Of a DNA stretch of 53,458 bases, positions 41,992 to 49,343 are shown in pieces (the stretch's first letter is position 1; every line of letters begins with the position of its first letter). Under the pieces are notes generated by a model. It was not told the DNA's origin, made no database searches, and was given only the letters and a program-made list of their open reading frames with translations. The stretch comes from an uncultured Sphingobacteriaceae bacterium (GTDB lineage: Bacteria > Bacteroidota > Bacteroidia > Sphingobacteriales > Sphingobacteriaceae). The translations under genes were made by a program, and so were the position numbers. The stretch spans positions 1 to 53,458 of the forward strand of contig CAMPKC010000027.1 of NCBI GenBank assembly GCA_946887045.1. Direction: 5' to 3'.

Positions 41992-42014
41992 AACCGCATA
42001 GAGCGGTTTTTTTT
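41992..42014 (+). terminator. Terminator at the end of the cassette array
   Basis: AACCGC (41992-41997) pairs with GCGGTT (42003-42008), followed by eight Ts. It lies just after a GTTAGAGCAGC stretch (41980-41990) that could be a decayed core. A TTTCTGCGTTTTAA unit repeats right after it. Confidence 0.75.
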
Positions 42015-42133
42015 CTGCGTTTTAATTTTTTTCTGCGTTTTAATTACTTTAGCAATTAGAGGGAAGTGAATCCATAACCTGCATAGTGGAAATCCCTTCC
42101 GTACAATATACAACCGACATAACCCAAAACAAT

Positions 42134-42439
42134 ATGAATCATACATCTTCTCTTTTCAAACCGACCTTTTTACTTAGCTTGTTAGCAATGTTAACCGCAG
42201 CTTTCCTAAAAATCATGCATCTTCCCGGAGGAAAAATATTCATCGTTATTAGTGTACTTTTAACTGCGGTGTGGGTAGTCAGTGCTCTTTACGAAATTTA
42301 TGGATCTAAAAGAATAACCATGCAGGAGAAGATAATGTGGACCATTGGTTTCCTTTTATTAAGTATCCTAACCGGACTTCTTTATTTTTTTATTGGTAGA
42401 CCAAGAGTACTACGTGACTATAAGATTCTTAAACGATAA
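42134..42439 (+). CDS. Small membrane protein (GldL-like N-terminal segment)
   Basis: The 101-aa protein starts at ATG 42134; a GTG at 42086 extends the frame but adds an atypical N-terminus. It has two to three membrane helices (FLLSLLAMLTAAFLKIMHLPGG; FIVISVLLTAVWVVSALYEI; IMWTIGFLLLSILTGLLYFF). The LKIMHLPGG turn resembles the start of gliding-motility GldL and related small inner-membrane proteins. It lies outside the cassette array, after the terminator, and is probably chromosomal. Confidence 0.6.
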   Translation: MNHTSSLFKPTFLLSLLAMLTAAFLKIMHLPGGKIFIVISVLLTAVWVVSALYEIYGSKRITMQEKIMWTIGFLLLSILTGLLYFFIGRPRVLRDYKILKR

Positions 42440-42625
42440 GATGAGAGCAGAGTCATGACCTGACATCGATTTGCAAAAAACTGTTTCTTGCAGCAAGATC
42501 AATTATGCAGATAGCGATTTTGCGCCTTGCTGGGTAATGGCTTCGGTTATCTATAATTATTTTTTTTGCGCTTATGATGGCATTAAGGCATAAAATCCAG
42601 CTGTAATAACATATACTCTATTAAA

Positions 42626-42656
42626 TTTGTAGACTAAATAGATTTTGTTAAATTTG
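42626..42656 (+). promoter_or_regulatory. Promoter of the DUF2490-TauE pair
   Basis: TTTG (42626-42629), a 19-bp spacer, then TAAATTTG (42649-42656) match the Bacteroidota -33/-7 consensus with correct spacing. The ATG follows 20 bp later at 42677. Confidence 0.65.
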
Positions 42657-42676
42657 GCAATTCAAATTGTCATCAT

Positions 42677-43420
42677 ATGCTTAAAAAAGAACCCTACCTG
42701 GTAATAATGTTATTAATTTTTAGTCTGGGGGCTAAATCCCAGAAGAGTATAACCGATCAGCAACTTGTATGGTACGGTTATTTTCTATCATTGCAGTTTA
42801 ACGATAAATGGTATTTGCAAACTGAAGTACAGGAGAGACATTTTATCAATCCTGTGGCACAGCACCAGTTTCTTATTCGTAGCGATATACACCGTACTTT
42901 GGGGACAAATGGTTGGGAGACATCTGCTGGTTTGTGTGCCTTTTTCCAAAACGCCAACGATCCTGATGCTGCGGTTAATTTAACTGTTCCGGAGCTTCGG
43001 CCTCATATTGAGTTTGCTTATCGGCAAAAGGCTAAGTTCCTGGCATTCGATCATCGATACCGAGCCGAGGCCAGGTTTTTTCATCAGACGAATATCGCAC
43101 GCACCAGCCTTGAAGATGGATTTGAGTTCGGTCATGTCAGGCTCAGATACCGACTGCAGGCAACAGTTCCGGTTTGGAAGTTAGATGATAAAAGGGCTTT
43201 GAAAGTTAAGGTAAATGATGAGGTATTACTCAACGCCGGTTCCAAAATCACTAAAAACGTGTTCGATCAAAACCGGCTCTACACCGGCCTAAGCTTCGAT
43301 GCATTGCCTAAGCTCACTTTTGACCTTGGATATTTGAATTGGTTTCAGCAACGACCTACCGGCGACTTTTATAACCGAAATATCTTACGTTTTTCAGTAT
43401 CCCAAAAAATAACGCTTTAG
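42677..43420 (+). CDS. DUF2490 outer-membrane-type protein
   Basis: The 247-aa exported protein has an N-terminal signal (about 1-21, ending GAKSQ). The mature part alternates short amphipathic strands (WYLQTEVQERHF, FGHVRLRYRLQATVPV, LTFDLGYLNWFQQRP) and ends in an aromatic strand (LRFSVSQKITL), as in DUF2490 beta-barrel-like proteins. The next gene starts 3 bp after its stop, so the two form an operon, with the promoter recognised upstream. Confidence 0.85.
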   Translation: MLKKEPYLVIMLLIFSLGAKSQKSITDQQLVWYGYFLSLQFNDKWYLQTEVQERHFINPVAQHQFLIRSDIHRTLGTNGWETSAGLCAFFQNANDPDAAVNLTVPELRPHIEFAYRQKAKFLAFDHRYRAEARFFHQTNIARTSLEDGFEFGHVRLRYRLQATVPVWKLDDKRALKVKVNDEVLLNAGSKITKNVFDQNRLYTGLSFDALPKLTFDLGYLNWFQQRPTGDFYNRNILRFSVSQKITL

Positions 43421-43422
43421 CC

Positions 43423-44325
43423 ATGAGTACAGAACATTTAGAACGGGTCGAAGCTATAAAAGTCCAAGGGAGACTGACTCAAAATCTTTGGTATATTATT
43501 CCTATAGTATTATTAATCGGGTTATTATTGATTTTATTATATAATTATCACGACAGTATTTCTATTGAAAACATCAAAAGCGGTTTAACTTTCGATTTTT
43601 TAATATTTTTATTGATAGGCATTTTTGCTCAGTTGGTCGACAGTACACTCGGCATGGGGTATGGTGCCACCTCTACAACTTTTTTACTTTCATTTGGAGT
43701 GCATCCGGCTACAAGCAGCATGGGGGTACATGTTGCTGAAATGTTTACAACGGGAGCATCTGCTATTTCTCACTACCGGTTTAAGAATATCAACAAAAAA
43801 CTGGTTTTAAACCTGGTTATACCTGGGGTAGCCGGGTCAATTACAGGCGCTTATTTGCTGGCAGATGTAATAGATGGAGATCTGATAAAGCCTTATATCG
43901 CTATATACATGATCATTTTGGCGGTCATAATCATCATTAAAGGCCTGCGAAAAACTATTCAGAAGAAGAAGACTAAACGGCTTGGTGGTTTAGCGGTATT
44001 CGGCGGTTTTATGGACTCGATCGGAGGTGGGGGATGGGGACCCATTGTTACATCAACGCTAATGGGAAGAGGCAGAGACCCGCGTTATACAATTGGCTCG
44101 GTAAATACGGCAGAGTTTGCCATTGCCTTTGCCAGCGGAATAACCTTTGTGCTTTTTGAGGGCATTAACGGATGGCAGGTTATAGCCGGGTTGATAATAG
44201 GGGGAGTAATTGCCGCGCCGATCGGAGCATATTTAGTGAATAAGATTCCAAGAAAACCCATAACCGTCTTGATCGGGTTGCTGTTGATCTTTCTTAGTTT
44301 AAGGACACTTGTGAAATTGCTTTAG
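43423..44325 (+). CDS. TauE/SafE-family sulfite/organo-anion exporter-like permease
   Basis: This inner-membrane permease has about eight helices and a two-half repeat typical of the TauE/SafE family (IGIFAQLVDSTLGMGYGATS in the first half; FGGFMDSIGGGGWGPIVTS in the second). Family members move sulfite, sulfoacetate and related anions or sulfur compounds; the substrate cannot be deduced here. The 300 residues are normal. It is operonic with the DUF2490 gene. Confidence 0.92.
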   Translation: MSTEHLERVEAIKVQGRLTQNLWYIIPIVLLIGLLLILLYNYHDSISIENIKSGLTFDFLIFLLIGIFAQLVDSTLGMGYGATSTTFLLSFGVHPATSSMGVHVAEMFTTGASAISHYRFKNINKKLVLNLVIPGVAGSITGAYLLADVIDGDLIKPYIAIYMIILAVIIIIKGLRKTIQKKKTKRLGGLAVFGGFMDSIGGGGWGPIVTSTLMGRGRDPRYTIGSVNTAEFAIAFASGITFVLFEGINGWQVIAGLIIGGVIAAPIGAYLVNKIPRKPITVLIGLLLIFLSLRTLVKLL

Positions 44326-44426
44326 TGCGAAAGAAATCCATTTCGAATACAGAAAAATTTACCCGACTGTAACTTTTAAGGAAATGTTATCGTCAGAAGG
44401 ATATTAAATCGTATTAAATTTAACAG

Positions 44427-44963
44427 ATGAAGAAAACCTTACTTATCACGCTGACTTTATTTAGTCTTGCATCATTTACAAGTTCAGCACAAGACGCTAA
44501 AAGTGCTTTTAAAATTAACCCCCTAAGTGCTCTATTAAGAACGGGGTCGGTTTTTTATGAGCATAAACTTTCAAAAAAGGAATCATTTCAGTTGGGAGCG
44601 GCATATTTAGGATTAAAAATAGAGGATGTGAAATTTTCCGGCTTTTCAGTTACGCCAGAATATCGGTACTATCCTAAAGAAAACGCTTTAAGTGGTTTGT
44701 ATATCGGACCTTATTTAAGATATCAAAACCTTACAGTGAAAGATGAGACAAGCAAGGGCTCTTATTCGTCTGTGGGCGGCGGTGTAGTTTTAGGCAGACA
44801 GTGGGCATATAAAAGCGGCTTTGTTTTGGATCTTTTCTTCGGACCAAGTTACAATTCCGGGAAGGTGAAAGCAGATGATGGGAGTGAGGAACCGGACGTA
44901 AGCGTTTCTGCTATTGATGGTTTTGGCATCCGCACAGGAATATTGATCGGATTTAGCCTTTAG
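44427..44963 (+). CDS. DUF3575-like outer-membrane beta-barrel protein
   Basis: The 178-aa protein has a signal peptide (MKKTLLITLTLFSLASFTSSA). The mature part contains the pattern FKINPLSALLRTGSVFYEHK, YRYYPKENALSGLYIGPYL and YKSGFVLDLFFGPSYNSG, alternating strands of a small barrel, ending in GILIGFSL. Similar proteins are annotated DUF3575 in Bacteroidota. It is convergent with purN and shares a bidirectional terminator. Confidence 0.8.
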   Translation: MKKTLLITLTLFSLASFTSSAQDAKSAFKINPLSALLRTGSVFYEHKLSKKESFQLGAAYLGLKIEDVKFSGFSVTPEYRYYPKENALSGLYIGPYLRYQNLTVKDETSKGSYSSVGGGVVLGRQWAYKSGFVLDLFFGPSYNSGKVKADDGSEEPDVSVSAIDGFGIRTGILIGFSL

Positions 44964-44975
44964 AACTCTTTATAA

Positions 44976-45012
44976 AACAGAAAAGCTCCGTAAAAAGGAG
45001 CTTTTCTGTTTA
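44976..45012. terminator. Bidirectional terminator
   Basis: A 15-bp perfect stem (44976-44990 with 44998-45012, loop GTAAAAA) has A- and T-runs at both ends. It serves the DUF3575-like gene and purN, whose stop lies in it. Confidence 0.9.
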
Positions 45013-45597
45013 CACTGATTTCATTCTTTTTATCAGTTGTTCAATTATTTTAGGGTAGTGGAGATGTTCCAGTTGCTGCCCTTTAAATTTTATCATTTCT
45101 AAATCATCACCCTTCTCAATTCGGAAGCGTGATTGATGAATGATTTCTCCTTCATCAAAGCATTCGTTCACGAAATGAATGGTTATACCCGATTCTTCTT
45201 CGGCATTCTCTAAAATGCTTTTATGAACTTTATCTCCATACATGCCTTTACCCCCATATTTAGGTAATAGGGCAGGATGAATATTTATAATTTTATTCGG
45301 AAAAGCTCTAAGCAAATTTTCAGGAATCAGCCATAGAAATCCAGCCAGTACAATGAGGTCAACCTCCAGACTTTTAAGCAGAGTAACAACCGCTTCGCTT
45401 TGATAAAATTCATGCTTGTTAAAAATATGCGTAGGAATTTCAAAATTGTCGGCACGCTGCAGCACAAAGGCATCCGGATTATTACTAAGCACAATGGCCA
45501 CTTCAGCATCGTTATGCTTTTTAAAGTGTTCCATTATTTTTTGAGCGTTTGAGCCCGAACCAGAAGCGAAAATAGCGATACGTTTTTTAAGATACAT
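45010..45597 (-). CDS. purN: Phosphoribosylglycinamide formyltransferase
   Basis: The enzyme transfers a formyl group from 10-formyl-THF to GAR in purine synthesis. The 195 residues show IAIFASGSGSNAQKIMEHF at the N-terminus, the catalytic N-x-H segment NIHPALLPKYGGKGMYGDKVH and SGITIHFVNECFDEGEII with the catalytic Asp. Its stop is inside the bidirectional terminator. Confidence 0.96.
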   Translation of the reverse strand: MYLKKRIAIFASGSGSNAQKIMEHFKKHNDAEVAIVLSNNPDAFVLQRADNFEIPTHIFNKHEFYQSEAVVTLLKSLEVDLIVLAGFLWLIPENLLRAFPNKIINIHPALLPKYGGKGMYGDKVHKSILENAEEESGITIHFVNECFDEGEIIHQSRFRIEKGDDLEMIKFKGQQLEHLHYPKIIEQLIKRMKSV

Positions 45598-45725
45598 AGC
45601 TTAACCTGAAACCAAATATATCATTTACAATAATCAAATGATAATGTTGCAAAAGTATCTTAAAAAAAGGAATGGGTGGTATTATTCTTGAGGCTTCTCA
45701 TATACCTATCTAAAATTTAATTGTT

Positions 45726-46274
45726 ATGGCTAATTTGAGTAATCGAAACATCGCTATTCTTACCGAGAATGGCTTTGAAGAAGTGGAGCTTACGAGTCCG
45801 AAAAAAGCATTGGAAGAAGCTGGAGCTAAAGTGCATATCATTTCTCCGCAACGTGATAAAGTTAAAGCAATGAAAGATCACCAATGGTCAATTGAGCTGC
45901 CGGTTGACAGACATATATCTGAGGCTAATGCCGACGATTATGACGCTTTGCTTTTACCCGGGGGTGTGTTCAATCCGGATAAGTTAAGAATGGATGAGCA
46001 GGCAATACATTTTATAAAATCTTTCTTTAATGATCGTAAGCCTGTAGCTGCTATTTGCCATGGTCCGCAGTCATTAATTACCGCAGGAGTGGCCGAAGGA
46101 CGAACGCTTACTTCCTACCCGTCTATTAAAATTGATTTAATTAATGCAGGCGCTAATTGGGTTGATGGAGAGGTAATAGTTGACCATGGTTTGATAACCA
46201 GTCGCAGTCCGAAGGATTTACCCGCATTTAACGCAAAAATATGCGAGGAATTTGCAGAGGGAGTGCATGCTTAA
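45726..46274 (+). CDS. PfpI/DJ-1-family amidotransferase-like protein
   Basis: The 182-aa soluble protein has the DJ-1/PfpI fold: ILTENGFEEVELTSPKKAL, the nucleophile-elbow Cys111 in AAICHGPQSLI and SYPSIKIDLINAGANWVD. The family includes deglycase-like stress proteins and proteases; activity cannot be settled by sequence. It is convergent with the SRPBCC gene, sharing a terminator. Confidence 0.93.
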   Translation: MANLSNRNIAILTENGFEEVELTSPKKALEEAGAKVHIISPQRDKVKAMKDHQWSIELPVDRHISEANADDYDALLLPGGVFNPDKLRMDEQAIHFIKSFFNDRKPVAAICHGPQSLITAGVAEGRTLTSYPSIKIDLINAGANWVDGEVIVDHGLITSRSPKDLPAFNAKICEEFAEGVHA

Positions 46275-46278
46275 TTAC

Positions 46279-46306
46279 AAGGGCCAAAAGCTTTATTTTG
46301 GCCCTT
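46279..46306. terminator. Bidirectional terminator
   Basis: AAGGGCCAAAA (46279-46289) pairs with TTTTGGCCCTT (46296-46306) around a 6-base loop, between two converging genes. Confidence 0.85.
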
Positions 46307-46311
46307 ATAAT

Positions 46312-47058
46312 TTATATTGCTGCTGATTCCGGCACCTCTTTGGTTTCTATAAAGTGCTTGAAATTTAAGATATCTTCTTTTATAATTTCTTCCAAAGCCG
46401 GACTAAATTGCCGGGCAATTCCAGTTCCTAATTCACCAATAGGCGACTGGTAGCTAAAAACAACTTCAACTTCGGTTCCGCCCCCCGGAGCGTCGTTAAA
46501 CTCTACCTTCCCTCCATGATCTATGGCCGAGCCTTTCACAGAGTGCCATCCAATAAAATGATTCTCTATTTCTTTCACTATTTCAGCATTCCAGCTTATT
46601 GGGGGAGTGTTTTTGGAATATTTAGCTTTCCAGTGAGAGTGAATGGGGTCTTTCTCTACTACAGATTCTATATGCTTCATAAACAAAGGCAAGTTCTCCA
46701 ATCTTCTCCAAAACTGGTAAACTTCTTCTTTGGGCCTGTTTACTGTAAATTGCTGTTTGATGTTAATAACCTCGGGCTTGGTGCTATTTAATCCCATCGC
46801 TTCGTAAGCATAGCAGTGGCCGCTGACACCCCGTACAAACAAAAAGCCGCCTGCTATCAATTTCGAAAGACTGGCGTAAGGATGTTTGGGTATTGATTTA
46901 AGTCCGGAGTAGAGAAGAAAAGCTCCGCCGAGTACGGATACCACCCTTTCAGGCATATTAATATTGATAGACTCTTCTCTCAGGTTGAAATGATTATCTG
47001 TATTCCCGGTGTTATACTTTTCGGGATGCTTATACATGTCTGGATAGATAATAGCCAT
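46312..47058 (-). CDS. Membrane-anchored SRPBCC (cyclase/dehydrase-like) protein
   Basis: The 248-aa protein has two N-terminal membrane segments (MPERVVSVLGGAFLLYSGL; LSKLIAGGFLFVRGVSG) of YgaP/DUF2892 type. A START/SRPBCC-type domain follows (KQQFTVNRPKEEVYQFWRRL, ENLPLFMKHIESV, WNAEIVKEIENHFIGWHSV). SRPBCC domains bind lipids or hydrophobic ligands; substrate unknown. It is close to the TonB receptor gene but divergent from it. Confidence 0.88.
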   Translation of the reverse strand: MAIIYPDMYKHPEKYNTGNTDNHFNLREESININMPERVVSVLGGAFLLYSGLKSIPKHPYASLSKLIAGGFLFVRGVSGHCYAYEAMGLNSTKPEVINIKQQFTVNRPKEEVYQFWRRLENLPLFMKHIESVVEKDPIHSHWKAKYSKNTPPISWNAEIVKEIENHFIGWHSVKGSAIDHGGKVEFNDAPGGGTEVEVVFSYQSPIGELGTGIARQFSPALEEIIKEDILNFKHFIETKEVPESAAI

Positions 47059-47137
47059 GAATTTTAGGTTTAATTATAGAAACGCCAAATATGCCCGAGT
47101 GTTTGCCCGGTTGCAATTATTCTATTGATTTATAATG

Positions 47138-47145
47138 TATTTTTG
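47138..47145 (+). promoter_or_regulatory. Candidate -7 box of the TonB-dependent receptor gene
   Basis: TATTTTTG (TAnnTTTG) lies 47 bp before ATG 47192. It falls inside the longer open frame from 47135, supporting the later start. Confidence 0.5.
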
Positions 47146-47191
47146 GACCTCACCGTTTTGCCCGTTTTTTCACAGCCAGTATTGTTCATTT

Positions 47192-49249
47192 ATGAGATTT
47201 CTTTTATTTATTCTGTTTTTAAGCTCTTTGCAACTAATCGTAAAAGCTCAAACAGTTATTGATACTTCTGAACTTAAAGAAGTTGTCGTAAGTTCCTATT
47301 TTAAAGATCAGCCATTATTAAGTGCTCCAGTTTCAGTCAGTATAATTAGTTCCGAGGTTTTTCGTAATCAGCCCGGATATTCATTATTGCCTGCGATAAA
47401 TACAGCTCCGGGTGTCCGAATGGAGGAACGATCGCCCGGAAGTTATCGATTATCCATCCGCGGAAGCTTATTACGGTCTCCTTTCGGGATAAGGAATGTA
47501 AAAATGTATCTCGACGATTTTTTGTTAAGCGATGCTGGAGGAAATACCTATCTCAATATTCTTGATGCTTCGGGCGTCGGACGAATAGAAATTCTTAAGG
47601 GTCCGGAGGGAAGCGTTTTTGGAGCAAATTCAGGCGGAGTAGTTTTAATTACGTCCAAAAGCCCGGACCGCGATAGTTCTTTATTCTCCGCAGAAATATC
47701 TGGCGGTTCCTTTGGCCTGATGCAGCAAAATGCAGTAATCAACACCAAATTAAACAATTTTGAGATAGGTTTAAGTCAGGCTTTTCAGCGGTCAGACGGT
47801 TACCGTGATAACAGTGCAATGAATAGGAAGAGCATTCAATTACTCCCTAAATGGAAATATTCACCATCTGCTGAAGTAAGTACTTTAATTCTGTATTCAG
47901 ACCTGAAATATGAAACACCGGGAGGCTTGACTCTGGCGCAGGCCAACGAGAATTCGCGGTCTGCAAGACCAGGAACACCGACGGTACCCGGAGCAGAGGA
48001 ACAGCAAGCTTCTATTTTTAATAAAACCTTTTTAGCTGGCGTAAAACATTCAAAATCTTTTAATAACAGATTGAGACATGTGATTTCCTTAACCGGTTCG
48101 TTTACCGATTTTGTAAATCCGTTTATAACCACTTATGAAACCCGAAAGGAAGAAAGTTCAGGATTAAGAACTTATATTGAATTAAACAGTAAAAGCAATA
48201 CTTCAGGGATCTGGAGCTGGCAAACTGGGGCGGAAGCGCAGCAAACCAGGTCTCAAAAAAGAAATTATACAAACATAAAAGGTGAGATTGGAGAAAGACA
48301 GGATTTTGTAGATTTTGACGCAAGGCAGGGTTTTATTTTTTCTCATTTATCTTATAAGCCTTTTGATCGGTTAACAACAGAGGCTGCGGTAAGTCTGAAT
48401 TTTTACAACTATAGCTTTAAGAGTATATTTCCGGCTGTTTCCGAAAAACAGAAAAGAGATTTCAATCCTCAACTAATGCCCCGACTGGCTTTGTCGTATT
48501 TTCTGACGGATTTTTTAGTAATAAGAGGATCGGCCAGCCGGGGATACTCTCCGCCCACAATTGAAGAGGTGAGGCCTTCAAGCCGTGAAATTAACACCTC
48601 ACTTGAGCCCGAGAATGGCTGGAATTATGAATCTGGCTTGAGATTGTCTTTGCTCAATAACAGGATTTACTTTGACGGTGTTGTTTTTCATTATAATCTT
48701 AGCGATGCCATCGCGAGACGGGTTAACGCATCTGATAGCGAATTTTTCGTAAATGCAGGCGGTACTAAACAAACTGGCCTGGAATCCCAGTTGGATGCAT
48801 GGGTGATTCCATTAAAGTTAAACGGATTTATAAGAGGTGTCAAAATCAGCGAAAGCTACACTTTGAGCAAATTTAAGTTCGATTCTTATAGCATTAACTC
48901 GTCAGATTTTTCAGGAAATAAACTTACAGGTGTGCCCCAACATAATCTGGTTAGCTCTTTTAATCTTCACTTCCCATTTAATTTAAACCTTTATCTGCAA
49001 CATACGTATGTTTCTTCAATCCCTTTAAATGATGCAAATACAGTTTTCGCCGATGAATATCATTTACTGCAAGCGAAATGTAATCTGTATAAAAAGCTTA
49101 AAGGAGCCACTATGAGGGTTTTTGCAGGAGCTGATAACATGTTAAACTCTGATTATAGTTTAGGCAATGATTTAAATGCATTTGGATCACGATATTTTAA
49201 TCCTGCCGCATCCAGGAGCTTTTACGGCGGATTTGCAGTAGAATTTTGA
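47192..49249 (+). CDS. TonB-dependent receptor
   Basis: This outer-membrane active transporter has 685 aa from ATG 47192; a longer frame from 47135 would place the signal peptide internally. Signal peptide MRFLLFILFLSSLQLIVKAQ, TonB-box-like region, plug domain (about 30-165: EVVVSSYF, LRSPFGIRNVKMYLDDFL, VGRIEILKGPEGSVFGANSG), then a 22-strand barrel ending GGFAVEF with a terminal aromatic. There is no carboxypeptidase-like domain, so it is a classical (siderophore-, vitamin- or metal-type) receptor, not SusC. The ligand is unknown. Confidence 0.93.
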   Translation: MRFLLFILFLSSLQLIVKAQTVIDTSELKEVVVSSYFKDQPLLSAPVSVSIISSEVFRNQPGYSLLPAINTAPGVRMEERSPGSYRLSIRGSLLRSPFGIRNVKMYLDDFLLSDAGGNTYLNILDASGVGRIEILKGPEGSVFGANSGGVVLITSKSPDRDSSLFSAEISGGSFGLMQQNAVINTKLNNFEIGLSQAFQRSDGYRDNSAMNRKSIQLLPKWKYSPSAEVSTLILYSDLKYETPGGLTLAQANENSRSARPGTPTVPGAEEQQASIFNKTFLAGVKHSKSFNNRLRHVISLTGSFTDFVNPFITTYETRKEESSGLRTYIELNSKSNTSGIWSWQTGAEAQQTRSQKRNYTNIKGEIGERQDFVDFDARQGFIFSHLSYKPFDRLTTEAAVSLNFYNYSFKSIFPAVSEKQKRDFNPQLMPRLALSYFLTDFLVIRGSASRGYSPPTIEEVRPSSREINTSLEPENGWNYESGLRLSLLNNRIYFDGVVFHYNLSDAIARRVNASDSEFFVNAGGTKQTGLESQLDAWVIPLKLNGFIRGVKISESYTLSKFKFDSYSINSSDFSGNKLTGVPQHNLVSSFNLHFPFNLNLYLQHTYVSSIPLNDANTVFADEYHLLQAKCNLYKKLKGATMRVFAGADNMLNSDYSLGNDLNAFGSRYFNPAASRSFYGGFAVEF

Positions 49250-49343
49250 AGATTTAATTCGGCCGAATATTCGAATTAACGATCTTAAGCCCCTGTTTTT
49301 TTGAAAAATTAATATATATTTAGATTTCCTTGAATAAGCAGCC

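Larger units (their letters stand above)
34902..42014 (+). mobile_element. Integron-like gene-cassette system (recombinase, attI candidate, eight cassettes, seven attC-like sites)
   Basis: A tyrosine recombinase is followed by eight co-oriented single-gene cassettes separated by seven homologous 135-137-bp sites. Each site starts with a YAAC inverse core and ends with a GTTR core, and its arms can fold back. In cassettes 1-5 and 7 the bases next to the 5' core are complementary to those next to the 3' inverse core, which is the signature of circular cassette integration. Cassette 6 breaks the rule and cassette 8 has no recognisable 3' site. A terminator (41992-42014) ends the array. The recombinase points toward the array instead of away from it. 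Confidence 0.85.

Noticed and set aside
47135..47191. Longer start of the TonB-dependent receptor
   Set aside because: It would put 19 residues ahead of a normal signal peptide and contains the likely -7 box.
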